A program made the position numbers and the translations under genes. Below are positions 8,029 to 14,904 of a stretch of DNA of 17,446 nt, piece after piece. The notes beneath the pieces are model-generated. The model made no database searches, had not been told where the DNA came from, and was given only the letters and a program-made list of their open reading frames with translations. This stretch comes from Colimorpha sp002372855. GTDB lineage: Bacteria > Bacteroidota > Bacteroidia > Bacteroidales > P3. The stretch spans positions 1 through 17,446 of the forward strand of contig CAMOOR010000042.1 in assembly GCA_946621635.1 (NCBI GenBank), in the 5' to 3' direction. The number at the start of each line of letters is the position of its first letter. Within the stretch, counting starts at the first letter, position 1.

Positions 8029-8648
8029 TTGTTCTTCTTCTTTTTCTTTTTCTTCTTTTCGCCGGCTTCCTTCTTGGCGGCAACGGCGGCCATGGCGTCG
8101 AGGTATATCTTCGAATCGCGGAACTGGAAGCCGTCGGGCAGCTTGATGCGTCCGCCGGAGAGCTCGTCGAGCTGCTCGCGGATGAGGTTGTCGTCCACCG
8201 AATCGCGGTTCCACTGCAGGTACTGGCGTTTCATGGTGTGGGCAATCTGCTGCGAGAGGAGACTCTTCTCCTCGCCCTCGGGCATCTCGGCCACGGCACG
8301 GATCATATCCTCCAGCGCCCGGCCGTAGTGGCGGTAGCGTATCTTGCTGTCGCTGTAATCAATCGGTTTGGGGTGGAAGGCCTCGGTCACCTCGCGCACA
8401 ACGGGATAGGGGGTGTCGACGTCCAGCTCGTAGTCGGACATCAGCATAAGGTGGTCCCACAGGATGTGGCGGTATTCGGTGCGCTCCTTGACCTTGGGGT
8501 TCACCAAGGCCATGGTCTCCACAATGAGGTAAGCCATCTGCGTGCGCTCCGCACGGTCGGCGATAGTTTTGGCGTAATCGATCATCTTCATGACGTTGCG
8601 CCCGTAGTCGGTAATCTTCAGTGGCTCTCGTTGAGTGTTGTATTCCAT
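8025..8648 (-). CDS. DUF4290 family protein
   Basis: The 207-residue product begins MEYNTQREPLKITDYGRN and continues with a helical, acidic/Tyr-rich body, matching the Bacteroidetes-conserved DUF4290 family, which is commonly found just upstream of murA. Its function is unknown; the neighbourhood hints at cell envelope work, but this is only context. No signal peptide or membrane helix is seen, so it is probably cytoplasmic. The C-terminus is a striking lysine tail (eight consecutive Lys, then Asn-Lys). The TGA stop overlaps the murA ATG, so the two genes are probably translationally coupled. Confidence 0.9.
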   Translation of the reverse strand: MEYNTQREPLKITDYGRNVMKMIDYAKTIADRAERTQMAYLIVETMALVNPKVKERTEYRHILWDHLMLMSDYELDVDTPYPVVREVTEAFHPKPIDYSDSKIRYRHYGRALEDMIRAVAEMPEGEEKSLLSQQIAHTMKRQYLQWNRDSVDDNLIREQLDELSGGRIKLPDGFQFRDSKIYLDAMAAVAAKKEAGEKKKKKKKKNK

Positions 8649-8694
8649 CGGTTAATCTGTTTCTCTTTTTTCTTTTCGCGGTTTCCCGTTTCCC

Positions 8695-9303
8695 CTACCA
8701 GGGCCAGGGGCCGCTGTAGAGTTCGTAGCTCGGCACACCCCAGCCGTAGTAGGGGTGCCCCAACAGGCCCAGGGCGTCGTTGCCGTAGTGGTCGTGCACC
8801 ACGTGGAAGTGGAACTCCAGCAGCGACTCGTCGCTCAGCGCATAGCTGAAACCGCCGCTGAGGGTCGTCACCCCCACAGGCATCGACTCGCCGTAGGGCA
8901 GCCACAGCGACTCGTGCCATCCGCCGGTGTGCTGCAGCGAGGCCCAGACGCTCAGGCGCTCGTTGACGCGGTATTCGGCTCCCACGCCGCCAGTGACCAT
9001 CTGCGTGCCGCGGCGCCGCGGCACATAGCTGCGCTCGTAGCCCCGCAGCTCGTAGCCGCCCAGCAGCGACCCCACGGCCGAAAAACCGCCGTAGAGCGTC
9101 AGCCGGTCGCTGGCACGGTATTCCACCTTCGGCGCCGCCCAGACATAGGCGTTGCCGCGGCCGCCGACACTCAGCACCGTCGTGCCTGCCGACATGTGGA
9201 AATCCCACCGCGACGTGTCCGCCCCGGCGGCCCGCCAGCCCTGTGCCGTGGCCCCGAAGCCCAGCGCCAGGGCAGCCATTATGACCATGATATTTTTATA
9301 CAT
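8695..9303 (-). CDS. Predicted outer-membrane beta-barrel protein
   Basis: The 202-residue product has a signal peptide (MYKNIMVIMAALALGFGATAQ, likely cut after the AQ near residue 21). The mature part is rich in Tyr, Trp and Gly with alternating strands such as YVWAAPKVEYRASDRLTLYGGFSAVG and VGAEYRVNERLSVWASLQ, and it ends in an aromatic WPW; all suit a small outer-membrane barrel assembled by the BAM machinery. No specific family is recognised. A His-rich turn (HFHVVHDHYGND) is unusual and might face the outside or bind metal. It is the first gene of the long minus-strand run, 46 bases before DUF4290. A weak -7-like CAAAAATG (9319-9326, read as CATTTTTG) precedes it. Confidence 0.8.
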   Translation of the reverse strand: MYKNIMVIMAALALGFGATAQGWRAAGADTSRWDFHMSAGTTVLSVGGRGNAYVWAAPKVEYRASDRLTLYGGFSAVGSLLGGYELRGYERSYVPRRRGTQMVTGGVGAEYRVNERLSVWASLQHTGGWHESLWLPYGESMPVGVTTLSGGFSYALSDESLLEFHFHVVHDHYGNDALGLLGHPYYGWGVPSYELYSGPWPW

Positions 9304-9398
9304 AACAAACCCTTAACGCAAAAATGTGCGAGATATTGCATAATAATTATAATATTTTTTATTTTCCCTTCCACCCCACCCCCTCCAAACACCTACCA

Positions 9399-9518
9399 AA
9401 TTCGGCCCTTCTCATATAGTTCCTATATACTTCTCATATACTTCTTATATCACCTATATAAGAAGTATATGAGAAGTATATGAGAACGATATAAGAACGA
9501 TATAAGAAATGCCGAATT
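9399..9518. repeat. Long palindrome made of opposed 11-bp repeats
   Basis: The arms AATTCGGC (9399-9406) and GCCGAATT (9511-9518) enclose four 11-bp units (9407-9450, such as ACTTCTCATAT), a 5-base centre CACCT (9451-9455), and five inverted units (9456-9510, such as ATATGAGAAGT). The inner 26 bp (9425-9450 against 9456-9481) pair perfectly; outer units pair imperfectly. As RNA it would form a long, mostly A/U hairpin past the stop of the pseudouridine synthase gene, so it could end or stabilise that transcript. The 11-bp phasing could equally be a protein-binding array. It fills most of the 248-base gap 9304-9551. Confidence 0.9.
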
Positions 9519-9529
9519 ATGTACCTCTC
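9488..9529. repeat. Second copy of the 42-bp repeat end
   Basis: This is the right-hand end of the palindrome plus 11 bases of flank (ATGTACCTCTC). It matches positions 1-42 of the window with one mismatch. The identity continues 11 bases beyond the GCCGAATT arm, so the flank belongs to the repeated unit. It ends 22 bases from the stop codon at 9552. Confidence 0.9.
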
Positions 9530-9551
9530 AGGGGGGTGTTTGACAGGGGTG

Positions 9552-10421
9552 TCAGAGTTCCATCAGTTTGAGGAAGGACGAGGGGATGGGGGTTTCGAAC
9601 TGCAGGCGGCGTCCGGTGACGGGGTGCTTGAAGCAGAGGCGGAAGGCGTGGAGGCAGAGGCGGTTGACGGGCGAGAGGTCGTCCTTGTAGCCGTACATGG
9701 GGTCGTGGACCACGGGGTGCTTGAGGTCGCGCAGGTGGACGCGGATCTGGTTGCGCCGGCCGGTGTCCAACTTCAACTCAACCAGCGAGTAGCGGCGCGA
9801 GGTCTGCTTCACCTCGTAGTGCGTCACGGCGAGTTTGCCGCCGTTGTCCGTGGGCGAGGAGAGGACGCAGAATTCGCCGTCGGTGAACCAGCTTTTGACC
9901 TCCCCTTTCGGGGGGTCGATGTGGCCCCAGGCCACGGCCACATAGCGGCGGTCGAAGACCATGCCTTTCCAGTCCTCCTCGAACTTCTGGCTCACCTCCT
10001 TGCTCTTGCTGACCACCATGAGGCCGCTGGTGTCGCGGTCCAGGCGGTGGACGATGTGGGCGTGGCAGCGCTGGTGGCTGGCGTCGAGGTACTGGTTGAG
10101 GACGGTGATGACGGTTTTGTCGTTGGGGTGCTTGCTGTTGCTGAGCAGGCCCTCATGCTTGTTGACCACGAGGAGGTGCTGGTCCTCGTAGACGATGTCG
10201 AGGTCGCGCGGGCGGAGACGGTCCCTGCCGCTGGCTTTCTCGATGCTCACCTTCATGCCCCGCTGGAGTGGGAAATTGAACTGCGAGGTGCGGCGGCCGT
10301 CGACGTAGACGTTGTGCGCCAAAAGTTCTTTCACCTTGCTTTTCGAGGCCTCCGGCATCTGCGCGAAAAGGAACGGCAGCAGCTCCTGCTGTTCGTGCAC
10401 GATATATTCGGTTTTCTTCAT
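9552..10421 (-). CDS. RluA-family RNA pseudouridine synthase
   Basis: The 289-residue enzyme has an N-terminal S4-like RNA-binding region (about 14-60, with SKVKELLAHNVYVDGRR) followed by a pseudouridine synthase domain. The motif HRLDRDTSG is at residues 125-133, with Asp128 the expected catalytic aspartate; TGRRNQIRVHL near the C-terminus is the second conserved RluA-type motif. It would convert uridine in rRNA or tRNA; which site (RluC, RluD or another) cannot be told. Its ATG lies just after a perfect parS palindrome that fills part of the 50-base gap to the upstream gene. It ends the nadA-to-here run, with a long palindromic repeat following. Confidence 0.93.
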   Translation of the reverse strand: MKKTEYIVHEQQELLPFLFAQMPEASKSKVKELLAHNVYVDGRRTSQFNFPLQRGMKVSIEKASGRDRLRPRDLDIVYEDQHLLVVNKHEGLLSNSKHPNDKTVITVLNQYLDASHQRCHAHIVHRLDRDTSGLMVVSKSKEVSQKFEEDWKGMVFDRRYVAVAWGHIDPPKGEVKSWFTDGEFCVLSSPTDNGGKLAVTHYEVKQTSRRYSLVELKLDTGRRNQIRVHLRDLKHPVVHDPMYGYKDDLSPVNRLCLHAFRLCFKHPVTGRRLQFETPIPSSFLKLMEL

Positions 10422-10438
10422 ATCTTCAATGCTTTCGA

Positions 10439-10454
10439 TGTTTCACGTGAAACA
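10439..10454. other. parS centromere site, consensus match
   Basis: TGTTTCACGTGAAACA is an exact 16-bp match to the ParB-binding parS consensus known from Bacillus and conserved across phyla. It lies in the 50-base gap between the prolyl-tRNA deacylase-like gene and the pseudouridine synthase gene. In most bacteria parS sites cluster close to the replication origin; here the putative origin is about 3 kb to the right. The match itself is certain; activity is inferred. Confidence 0.85.
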
Positions 10455-10471
10455 TTGTTTTTACTGGGTTA

Positions 10472-10975
10472 TCAACAATTCCGGTCGTAGATTTCAACAA
10501 TTTCGTAGGGGTTGCCGATTTGCTGGATGAACTTCATCATGTCGTCGCGGGTGATGACCAGCGAGGCACGGTTGTCGTTGGGGTGGAAGCTCACTTTTTC
10601 GGCCTCGAGGAGGTACTTGTCGACGAAGAGGGTCACCTCGTGGTTCTGGTCGTTGACGAGCGTGAAAAGCGAGACGCTGCCAGGCCTGACGCCGAGGTAG
10701 CGCATCATGCGCTCTTCGCTGGCGAAGGAGAGTTTGCCCTGGTGCAGGCGGTGCTCCATGTCGTGGATGTCCATGGGGTAGCGGCTGTCCATGATGACCA
10801 GGTAGTGGCGGTTGCCTTTGTGGTTGCGGAAGAAGAGGTTCTTGCAGAGCGTGGTGCCCTCGCCACGGTAGAACTGGGCGGCGATTTCGATGGTCGGTGC
10901 CTCGGGGTGCTCGTAGTAGTCGAACGGAATGCCCATCCGTTCCAGGGTTTCGTATACTTGCGGTTGTCCTATCAT
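10472..10975 (-). CDS. YbaK/ProX-type prolyl-tRNA deacylase
   Basis: This 167-residue stand-alone editing domain belongs to the YbaK/ProX family, which hydrolyses mischarged tRNA (typically Ala-tRNA-Pro). Visible family features are the GxTTLCKNLFFRN segment with the conserved Lys45, KGNRHYLVIMD, and GVRPGSVSLFTLVND. It is cytoplasmic and full length. Its ATG (10973-10975) overlaps the TGA of the transposase-like gene upstream, so it is probably translated from the same message by coupling. This places a quality-control enzyme directly behind a HUH nuclease gene, which looks like a chance operon rather than a shared pathway. Exact substrate is inferred from the family. Confidence 0.92.
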   Translation of the reverse strand: MIGQPQVYETLERMGIPFDYYEHPEAPTIEIAAQFYRGEGTTLCKNLFFRNHKGNRHYLVIMDSRYPMDIHDMEHRLHQGKLSFASEERMMRYLGVRPGSVSLFTLVNDQNHEVTLFVDKYLLEAEKVSFHPNDNRASLVITRDDMMKFIQQIGNPYEIVEIYDRNC

Positions 10976-12144
10976 AATTCACATATCTGTTTTGTCATTT
11001 CGTTAAGTGTCAAACACATCGTGCGGGTCAGGGGGATGCGTTCGTTCTGGTGTTCCCACGGGGCGAGGATGAGGAAACGGCCGTCGGAACAGGCCTCGTA
11101 GTACTGATGGCCGGGCTTGGAGAATTCGTTGAAACCCCATGGGGTGAGGAATATCAAAGGCAGGTGCTCGTCGAGGGCGGCACGCATCACCGCCTGCTCG
11201 CCCCGGGAGATGGCCGGCGACACCAGTACCGCTCCCTGCCGCGCCAAGGCTAGGAATTCAGCCTTTTTGGATTGTATCTGTTCGTCGGTGAGGCTGCGCG
11301 AGAGTTGCACCTGCACCTTCTCGGGGTGCTGCAGCAGGAAGCGGTTGCCGATGGCGGCATACTGCTGTCCTGCTGTCTGCAGGCCGAAACGGACCTGGAA
11401 GTAGTTGGGGTGGGCGCGCTTGACGGCCAGGCGGCGGGGGTTGTCCTTCACGTAGGCTGACATGCGGGGGAGCATGTCGTAGCCTTTGGCGATAAGGTCG
11501 TTGTAGCCGCGTTCGAAGAGGAGGCCGTGGCTTTTGTCGTCGGGCTTCAGGCGGTGCTGCGAGGGCAGGGGCAAGGGCAGCGGCGGTGCCGCTGCGTACG
11601 CGGAGGCGGTTGCTGGCCCCGGGGCTGCCGCTTTCCCCAAAGGGCTCTGCTCGGTAAACGCCCCTGCTCCCAAAGGGCTCTGCGTCGTAACAGCCCCTGT
11701 TTTCCGGAGGCTCTGCGTAAGGCGAGGCACCGCCTCGCCCCTCCCCTCCCCTTCTCCAAGAAACTTCCTGTACGCTTTGTTGCACCCCGCCTTGAACCCG
11801 CTGACCACCTGCCCCAAGTGCTCTTCCATAGCCTCCTTCACAAACAGGAGGCCATGCAGATGGTCAGGCATCAGCTGAAAAGCCAATAGCTTCACCTCCG
11901 AATGGTACCTGGAAATGGCCGCCCAGCACTTTACCACTTCTTTCCCCAGCGGTGTGGGCTGCACCCACGCCTTCTCTTCCCCGCCCTCCAAAGTTCCCAG
12001 CAGGGGACGCCGGCCTTCCACCGCCAGGGTGAGCATGTAGATGTGTCGGCCATGGTAGTTGTTAATTCCACTCCGCCGTTTCATCGACGGCTTTTTCGCG
12101 CCGGCGAAACGTTTCTTTTCTTCTATTTTTTTTGCGTCGGGCAT
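10972..12144 (-). CDS. RAYT-type HUH transposase with extra C-terminal DprA-like domain
   Basis: The 390-residue product has a Y1/REP-associated transposase domain: GINNYHGRHIYMLTL near the start, the HUH pair in MPDHLHGLL (His95, His97), and FERGYNDLIAKG...MSAYVKDNPRR with Tyr231 as the expected nicking tyrosine. Such enzymes cut and join single-stranded DNA at short palindromes. A low-complexity insert (about 130-200) splits the domain. Residues from about 250 form a second domain (AVLVSPAISRGEQAVM, PLIFLTPWGFNEFSKPG, FLILAPWEHQNE) that resembles the Rossmann-like core of DprA/SMF; this likeness is my inference. Starts possible: GTG 12147, ATG 12144 (chosen), or ATG 12084, where homology really begins. 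It lies 15 bases after nadA and overlaps the next gene, unusual for a mobile element. Confidence 0.85.
   Translation of the reverse strand: MPDAKKIEEKKRFAGAKKPSMKRRSGINNYHGRHIYMLTLAVEGRRPLLGTLEGGEEKAWVQPTPLGKEVVKCWAAISRYHSEVKLLAFQLMPDHLHGLLFVKEAMEEHLGQVVSGFKAGCNKAYRKFLGEGEGRGEAVPRLTQSLRKTGAVTTQSPLGAGAFTEQSPLGKAAAPGPATASAYAAAPPLPLPLPSQHRLKPDDKSHGLLFERGYNDLIAKGYDMLPRMSAYVKDNPRRLAVKRAHPNYFQVRFGLQTAGQQYAAIGNRFLLQHPEKVQVQLSRSLTDEQIQSKKAEFLALARQGAVLVSPAISRGEQAVMRAALDEHLPLIFLTPWGFNEFSKPGHQYYEACSDGRFLILAPWEHQNERIPLTRTMCLTLNEMTKQICEL
11636..11734. repeat. Three in-frame 33-bp repeats in the transposase linker
   Basis: CCCAAAGGGCTCTGC occurs at 11636-11650 and again 33 bases later at 11669-11683; a diverged third unit has CTCTGC at 11711-11716, also 33 bases on. 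Translated on the minus strand they give three 11-residue repeats of the pattern (T/E)QSPLGxxAxx at residues 143-175. The spacing keeps the frame. They are imperfect, so they are not very recent. Confidence 0.85.
11721..11739. repeat. GC-rich hairpin inside the transposase gene
   Basis: GGCGAGGC (11721-11728) and GCCTCGCC (11732-11739) form a perfect 8-bp stem around a 3-base loop. It abuts the 33-bp repeats, within codons for the GEAVPRL region of the linker. It resembles the small palindromic repeats that spread between and sometimes inside bacterial genes. Confidence 0.8.
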
Positions 12145-12159
12145 CACACTTGTCGGTGC

Positions 12160-13107
<948 letters not shown>

Positions 13108-13135
13108 CTTTGTTTATGTTTTTCGTTTTGAAATG

Positions 13136-13165
13136 CAAAAGTACGAAAAAAAGAGCATATCGCAA
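13136..13165 (-). promoter_or_regulatory. nadA promoter, Bacteroidetes type
   Basis: Read on the minus strand, TACTTTTG (13136-13143) is a perfect TAnnTTTG -7 box, with TTG (13163-13165) 19 bases upstream as the -33 element. The start codon lies 28 bases beyond the -7 box. It would drive nadA and probably the three genes behind it. Confidence 0.75.
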
Positions 13166-13325
13166 TAAAAATTATTATTATTCCTTTTTTTAATTTTTTT
13201 TTGATTTTAATGGGTGTTAATTCTGTTGATAACTCCGTAACCGTTTTTGGAGTAAATTGTTTTCATTTTTTCTTCAACAGGTTTTCCACAGTCTTTTCCT
13301 TTGTCTATCAGTGTTTACATTGTTT

Positions 13326-13344
13326 TTTCAACTGCCTGTTGAAA
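13326..13344. repeat. Inverted repeat TTTCAAC/GTTGAAA
   Basis: TTTCAAC (13326-13332) and GTTGAAA (13338-13344) form a perfect 7-bp dyad around TGCCT inside the origin-like gap. The arms carry the same CAAC/GTTG cores as the neighbouring DnaA-box-like sites. Confidence 0.7.
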
Positions 13345-13401
13345 CCGTAATCCAACAACCTTTTGTTCAAAACAGGAGTATCAGTTAGCCTCCATTTTCT
13401 T

Positions 13402-13439
13402 TGTTGAAAAAGGCCTTGAAAACTTCCATTTTTTCAACA
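13402..13439. repeat. Inverted 10-bp pair TGTTGAAAAA/TTTTTCAACA
   Basis: TGTTGAAAAA (13402-13411) and TTTTTCAACA (13430-13439) are perfect reverse complements separated by 18 bases. Each contains a DnaA-box-like nonamer, so two boxes face each other about three helical turns apart. Confidence 0.75.
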
Positions 13440-13542
13440 CCTCCCCCACCCCGCAATGTTATCAACACCGTTGCTGACAGAAACCAACAATGCTTTCAAC
13501 CGGTGTATGTTAAAAATTTATTGGATGCTGATTTTCTTTTCT

Positions 13543-13558
13543 TTACCGTTTTCGGTAA
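13543..13558. promoter_or_regulatory. Small palindrome upstream of rpiB
   Basis: TTACCG and CGGTAA form a perfect 6-bp dyad around TTTT, 54 bases upstream of the -7 box of rpiB. It could be an operator or part of the origin-like region; nothing in the sequence decides. Confidence 0.4.
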
Positions 13559-13612
13559 TAACTGTGTTGAAAAGTTGTGATGGCTCATTATGAAAGAGTT
13601 CCATTTTTATAG

Positions 13613-13620
13613 TACTTTTG
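13613..13620 (+). promoter_or_regulatory. rpiB -7 promoter element
   Basis: TACTTTTG is a perfect TAnnTTTG box, identical to the one before nadA, and lies 31 bases before the rpiB ATG. A -33 TTTG at the right spacing is not clear; TTATG at 13588-13592 is the nearest candidate. Confidence 0.6.
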
Positions 13621-13651
13621 CAAACGGAAAAAGTTTTAAACAACGACCCAA

Positions 13652-14092
13652 ATGAAAGAAATAATTCCTATAGCCTGCGACCATGCAGGATACGAACTCA
13701 AGCTGAAAGTCATCGCCCATCTCAAGGAGCGTGGATTCGATGTAAAAGATTGTGGAACAAACAGCACCGAGAGCTGCGACTATCCCGACTTCGCCCATCA
13801 GGTGGGCAGTGCCCTCAACCGTGGCGAATACAAGCGCGGTATCGTCATTTGCGGCTCCGGCAACGGCGTGCAGATGACCGTCAACAAGTATCCCAACGTG
13901 CGCTGCGCCCTCAGCTGGACGCCCGAAATTGCCCACCTCGGCCGTCAGCACAACGACTGCAACTGCATCTCCATCCCCGCCCGTTTCATCGACGAGGCTA
14001 CGGCCCTGAAGGTGGTCGACGAGTTCCTCGACACCCCCTTCGAGGGTGGCCGCCACCAGCGCCGTGTGGAGAAAATCAACAAGCTGATATGA
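13652..14092 (+). CDS. rpiB: Ribose-5-phosphate isomerase B
   Basis: RpiB interconverts ribose 5-phosphate and ribulose 5-phosphate in the pentose phosphate pathway. The 146-residue product has the LacAB/RpiB motifs in order: ACDHAGYELK near the start (Asp10, His11), a CGT segment, DYPDFAHQV, IVICGSGNGVQMTVNK with the catalytic-type cysteine, and HNDCNCISIPARF. Length is normal. It is the first plus-strand gene, with its own promoter in the divergent gap, and its TGA overlaps the ATG of deoC. The pair links ribose and deoxyribose phosphate metabolism. The first codons are AT-rich compared with the rest. Confidence 0.96.
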   Translation: MKEIIPIACDHAGYELKLKVIAHLKERGFDVKDCGTNSTESCDYPDFAHQVGSALNRGEYKRGIVICGSGNGVQMTVNKYPNVRCALSWTPEIAHLGRQHNDCNCISIPARFIDEATALKVVDEFLDTPFEGGRHQRRVEKINKLI

Positions 14093-14841
14093 GCGACCGC
14101 AGCCTGTTGCAGCAGGTCTTCTCCTGCATCGACAACACCACCCTCACGGCTACCGACACCGATGCCTCGGTGGAGGCGTTCTGCCGCCACACCCTGGAGC
14201 TCCGGGGCGCGGCCTATGGTCCCGTTGCCGCCGTGTGCGTCTATCCCCGCTTCGTCGCTGCGGCCAGGAAGGTGCTCGAAGGCAGCGGCATCCGCGTGGC
14301 CTCTGTGGCAGGCGCCTTTCCCCATGGGCAGCTGCCGCTGGAGCTGAAGGTGGCCGAGGTGAAGTACGCCGTCGGACAGGGAGCCGACGAGGTGGACATG
14401 GTGCTCAGCCGCGGCCTGGTACTGGAAGGCGATGCCGACGGCGTGGTACGCGAGGTGCAGGCCATGAAAAAGGCCTGTCAGGGCCGCACCCTGAAGGTCA
14501 TCCTCGAGACCTGCGAGCTCCCCTCCCCCACCCTCGTGGCCCAGGCGTCGCAACTGGCCATCGACGGCGGCGCCGACTTCATAAAGACCTCCACCGGCAA
14601 GGGCGCCTCGGGAGCCACCCTCGAAGCGGCCGAAACGATGCTTGACGTCATAATGCAAAATGTTAAAAAAACGTCAAAAAAAGTCGGTTTCAAAGCTGCC
14701 GGAGGCATTTCAACACCCGAAGAGGCATTGCAATATGTCTCGTTGGCGAAAAAAATTGTCGGCGATGATTACGTTAATAACCAGACGTTTAGAATAGGCG
14801 CCAGCCGTTTGACAGACCGCCTGGCTGCATTTTTAACATAA
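14089..14841 (+). CDS. deoC: Deoxyribose-phosphate aldolase
   Basis: DeoC cleaves 2-deoxyribose 5-phosphate to glyceraldehyde 3-phosphate and acetaldehyde in deoxynucleoside salvage. The 250-residue product contains ADEVDMV (Asp of the proton relay), GADFIKTSTGKG with the Schiff-base lysine, and VGFKAAGGIST with the second active-site lysine. The frame is open upstream through rpiB, but the ATG at 14089-14091 overlaps the rpiB stop as ATGA and gives a normal length, so it is preferred. Base use changes inside the gene: up to about 14640 it is GC-rich, after that clearly AT-richer with Ile ATA, Leu TTG/TTA and Lys AAA codons, although the protein motifs stay intact. Confidence 0.95.
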   Translation: MSDRSLLQQVFSCIDNTTLTATDTDASVEAFCRHTLELRGAAYGPVAAVCVYPRFVAAARKVLEGSGIRVASVAGAFPHGQLPLELKVAEVKYAVGQGADEVDMVLSRGLVLEGDADGVVREVQAMKKACQGRTLKVILETCELPSPTLVAQASQLAIDGGADFIKTSTGKGASGATLEAAETMLDVIMQNVKKTSKKVGFKAAGGISTPEEALQYVSLAKKIVGDDYVNNQTFRIGASRLTDRLAAFLT

Positions 14842-14869
14842 AATTCTTTTAATATTTAAGAATTTTTTT
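14841..14869 (+). terminator. Terminator-like hairpin after deoC
   Basis: AAATTCTT (14841-14848) pairs with AAGAATTT (14858-14865) around a 9-base loop, and the second arm runs into a T tract ending at 14869. It starts on the last base of the deoC stop codon. The stem is AT-rich, so it may be weak. Confidence 0.55.
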
Positions 14870-14870
14870 G

Positions 14871-14879
14871 TTACTTTGC
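14871..14879 (+). promoter_or_regulatory. Probable spt -7 promoter element
   Basis: TTACTTTGC resembles Bacteroidetes -7 boxes (TAnnTTTG) with one deviation, 25 bases before the serine palmitoyltransferase ATG and right after the deoC hairpin. No convincing -33 element is seen. Confidence 0.45.
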
Positions 14880-14904
14880 ATTTTAAAACTATTGTTAAAA
14901 ATAT

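Larger units (their letters stand above)
13140..13580. other. Candidate replication origin (DnaA-box-like cluster and AT-rich tract)
   Basis: The 544-base gap 13108-13651 holds no gene I can support. It has an AT-rich tract at about 13150-13210 and many DnaA-box-like nonamers. One mismatch to TTATCCACA: TTATCAACA at 13459-13467, its reverse complement at 13224-13232, and TTTTCCACA at 13282-13290. Two mismatches: TTTTCAACA at 13431-13439 and reversed at 13402-13410 and 13565-13573. Further CAAC/GTTG half-sites lie between. Gene orientation diverges here, and two parS-like sites lie to the left. No dnaA gene is visible. A divergent regulatory region is the main alternative. Confidence 0.55.

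Noticed and set aside
5992..8328. A 778-codon plus-strand open frame opposite the PHP phosphatase and murA genes.
   Set aside because: It runs antisense across several conserved genes and their gaps, with His/Ala/Val-rich composition and a Phe run that is merely the lysine tail of DUF4290 read backwards.
8800..8822. Third parS-like site around CCACGTGGAAGTGG.
   Set aside because: Only the right half resembles parS; the left half (GTGCA) breaks the palindrome, and it lies in ordinary coding sequence.
9407..9510. CRISPR array from the repeated 11-bp units.
   Set aside because: Units are too short, contiguous without spacers and inverted about a centre.
11636..11734. CRISPR or insertion sequence from the 33-bp spaced repeats.
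   Set aside because: The repeats are directly contiguous, imperfect and translated in frame within the RAYT gene.
13618..14841. A longer deoC starting upstream of rpiB.
   Set aside because: The extra 157 codons overlap rpiB in another frame and are Arg/Gln/His-rich; the ATGA-coupled start at 14089 gives a normal DeoC.
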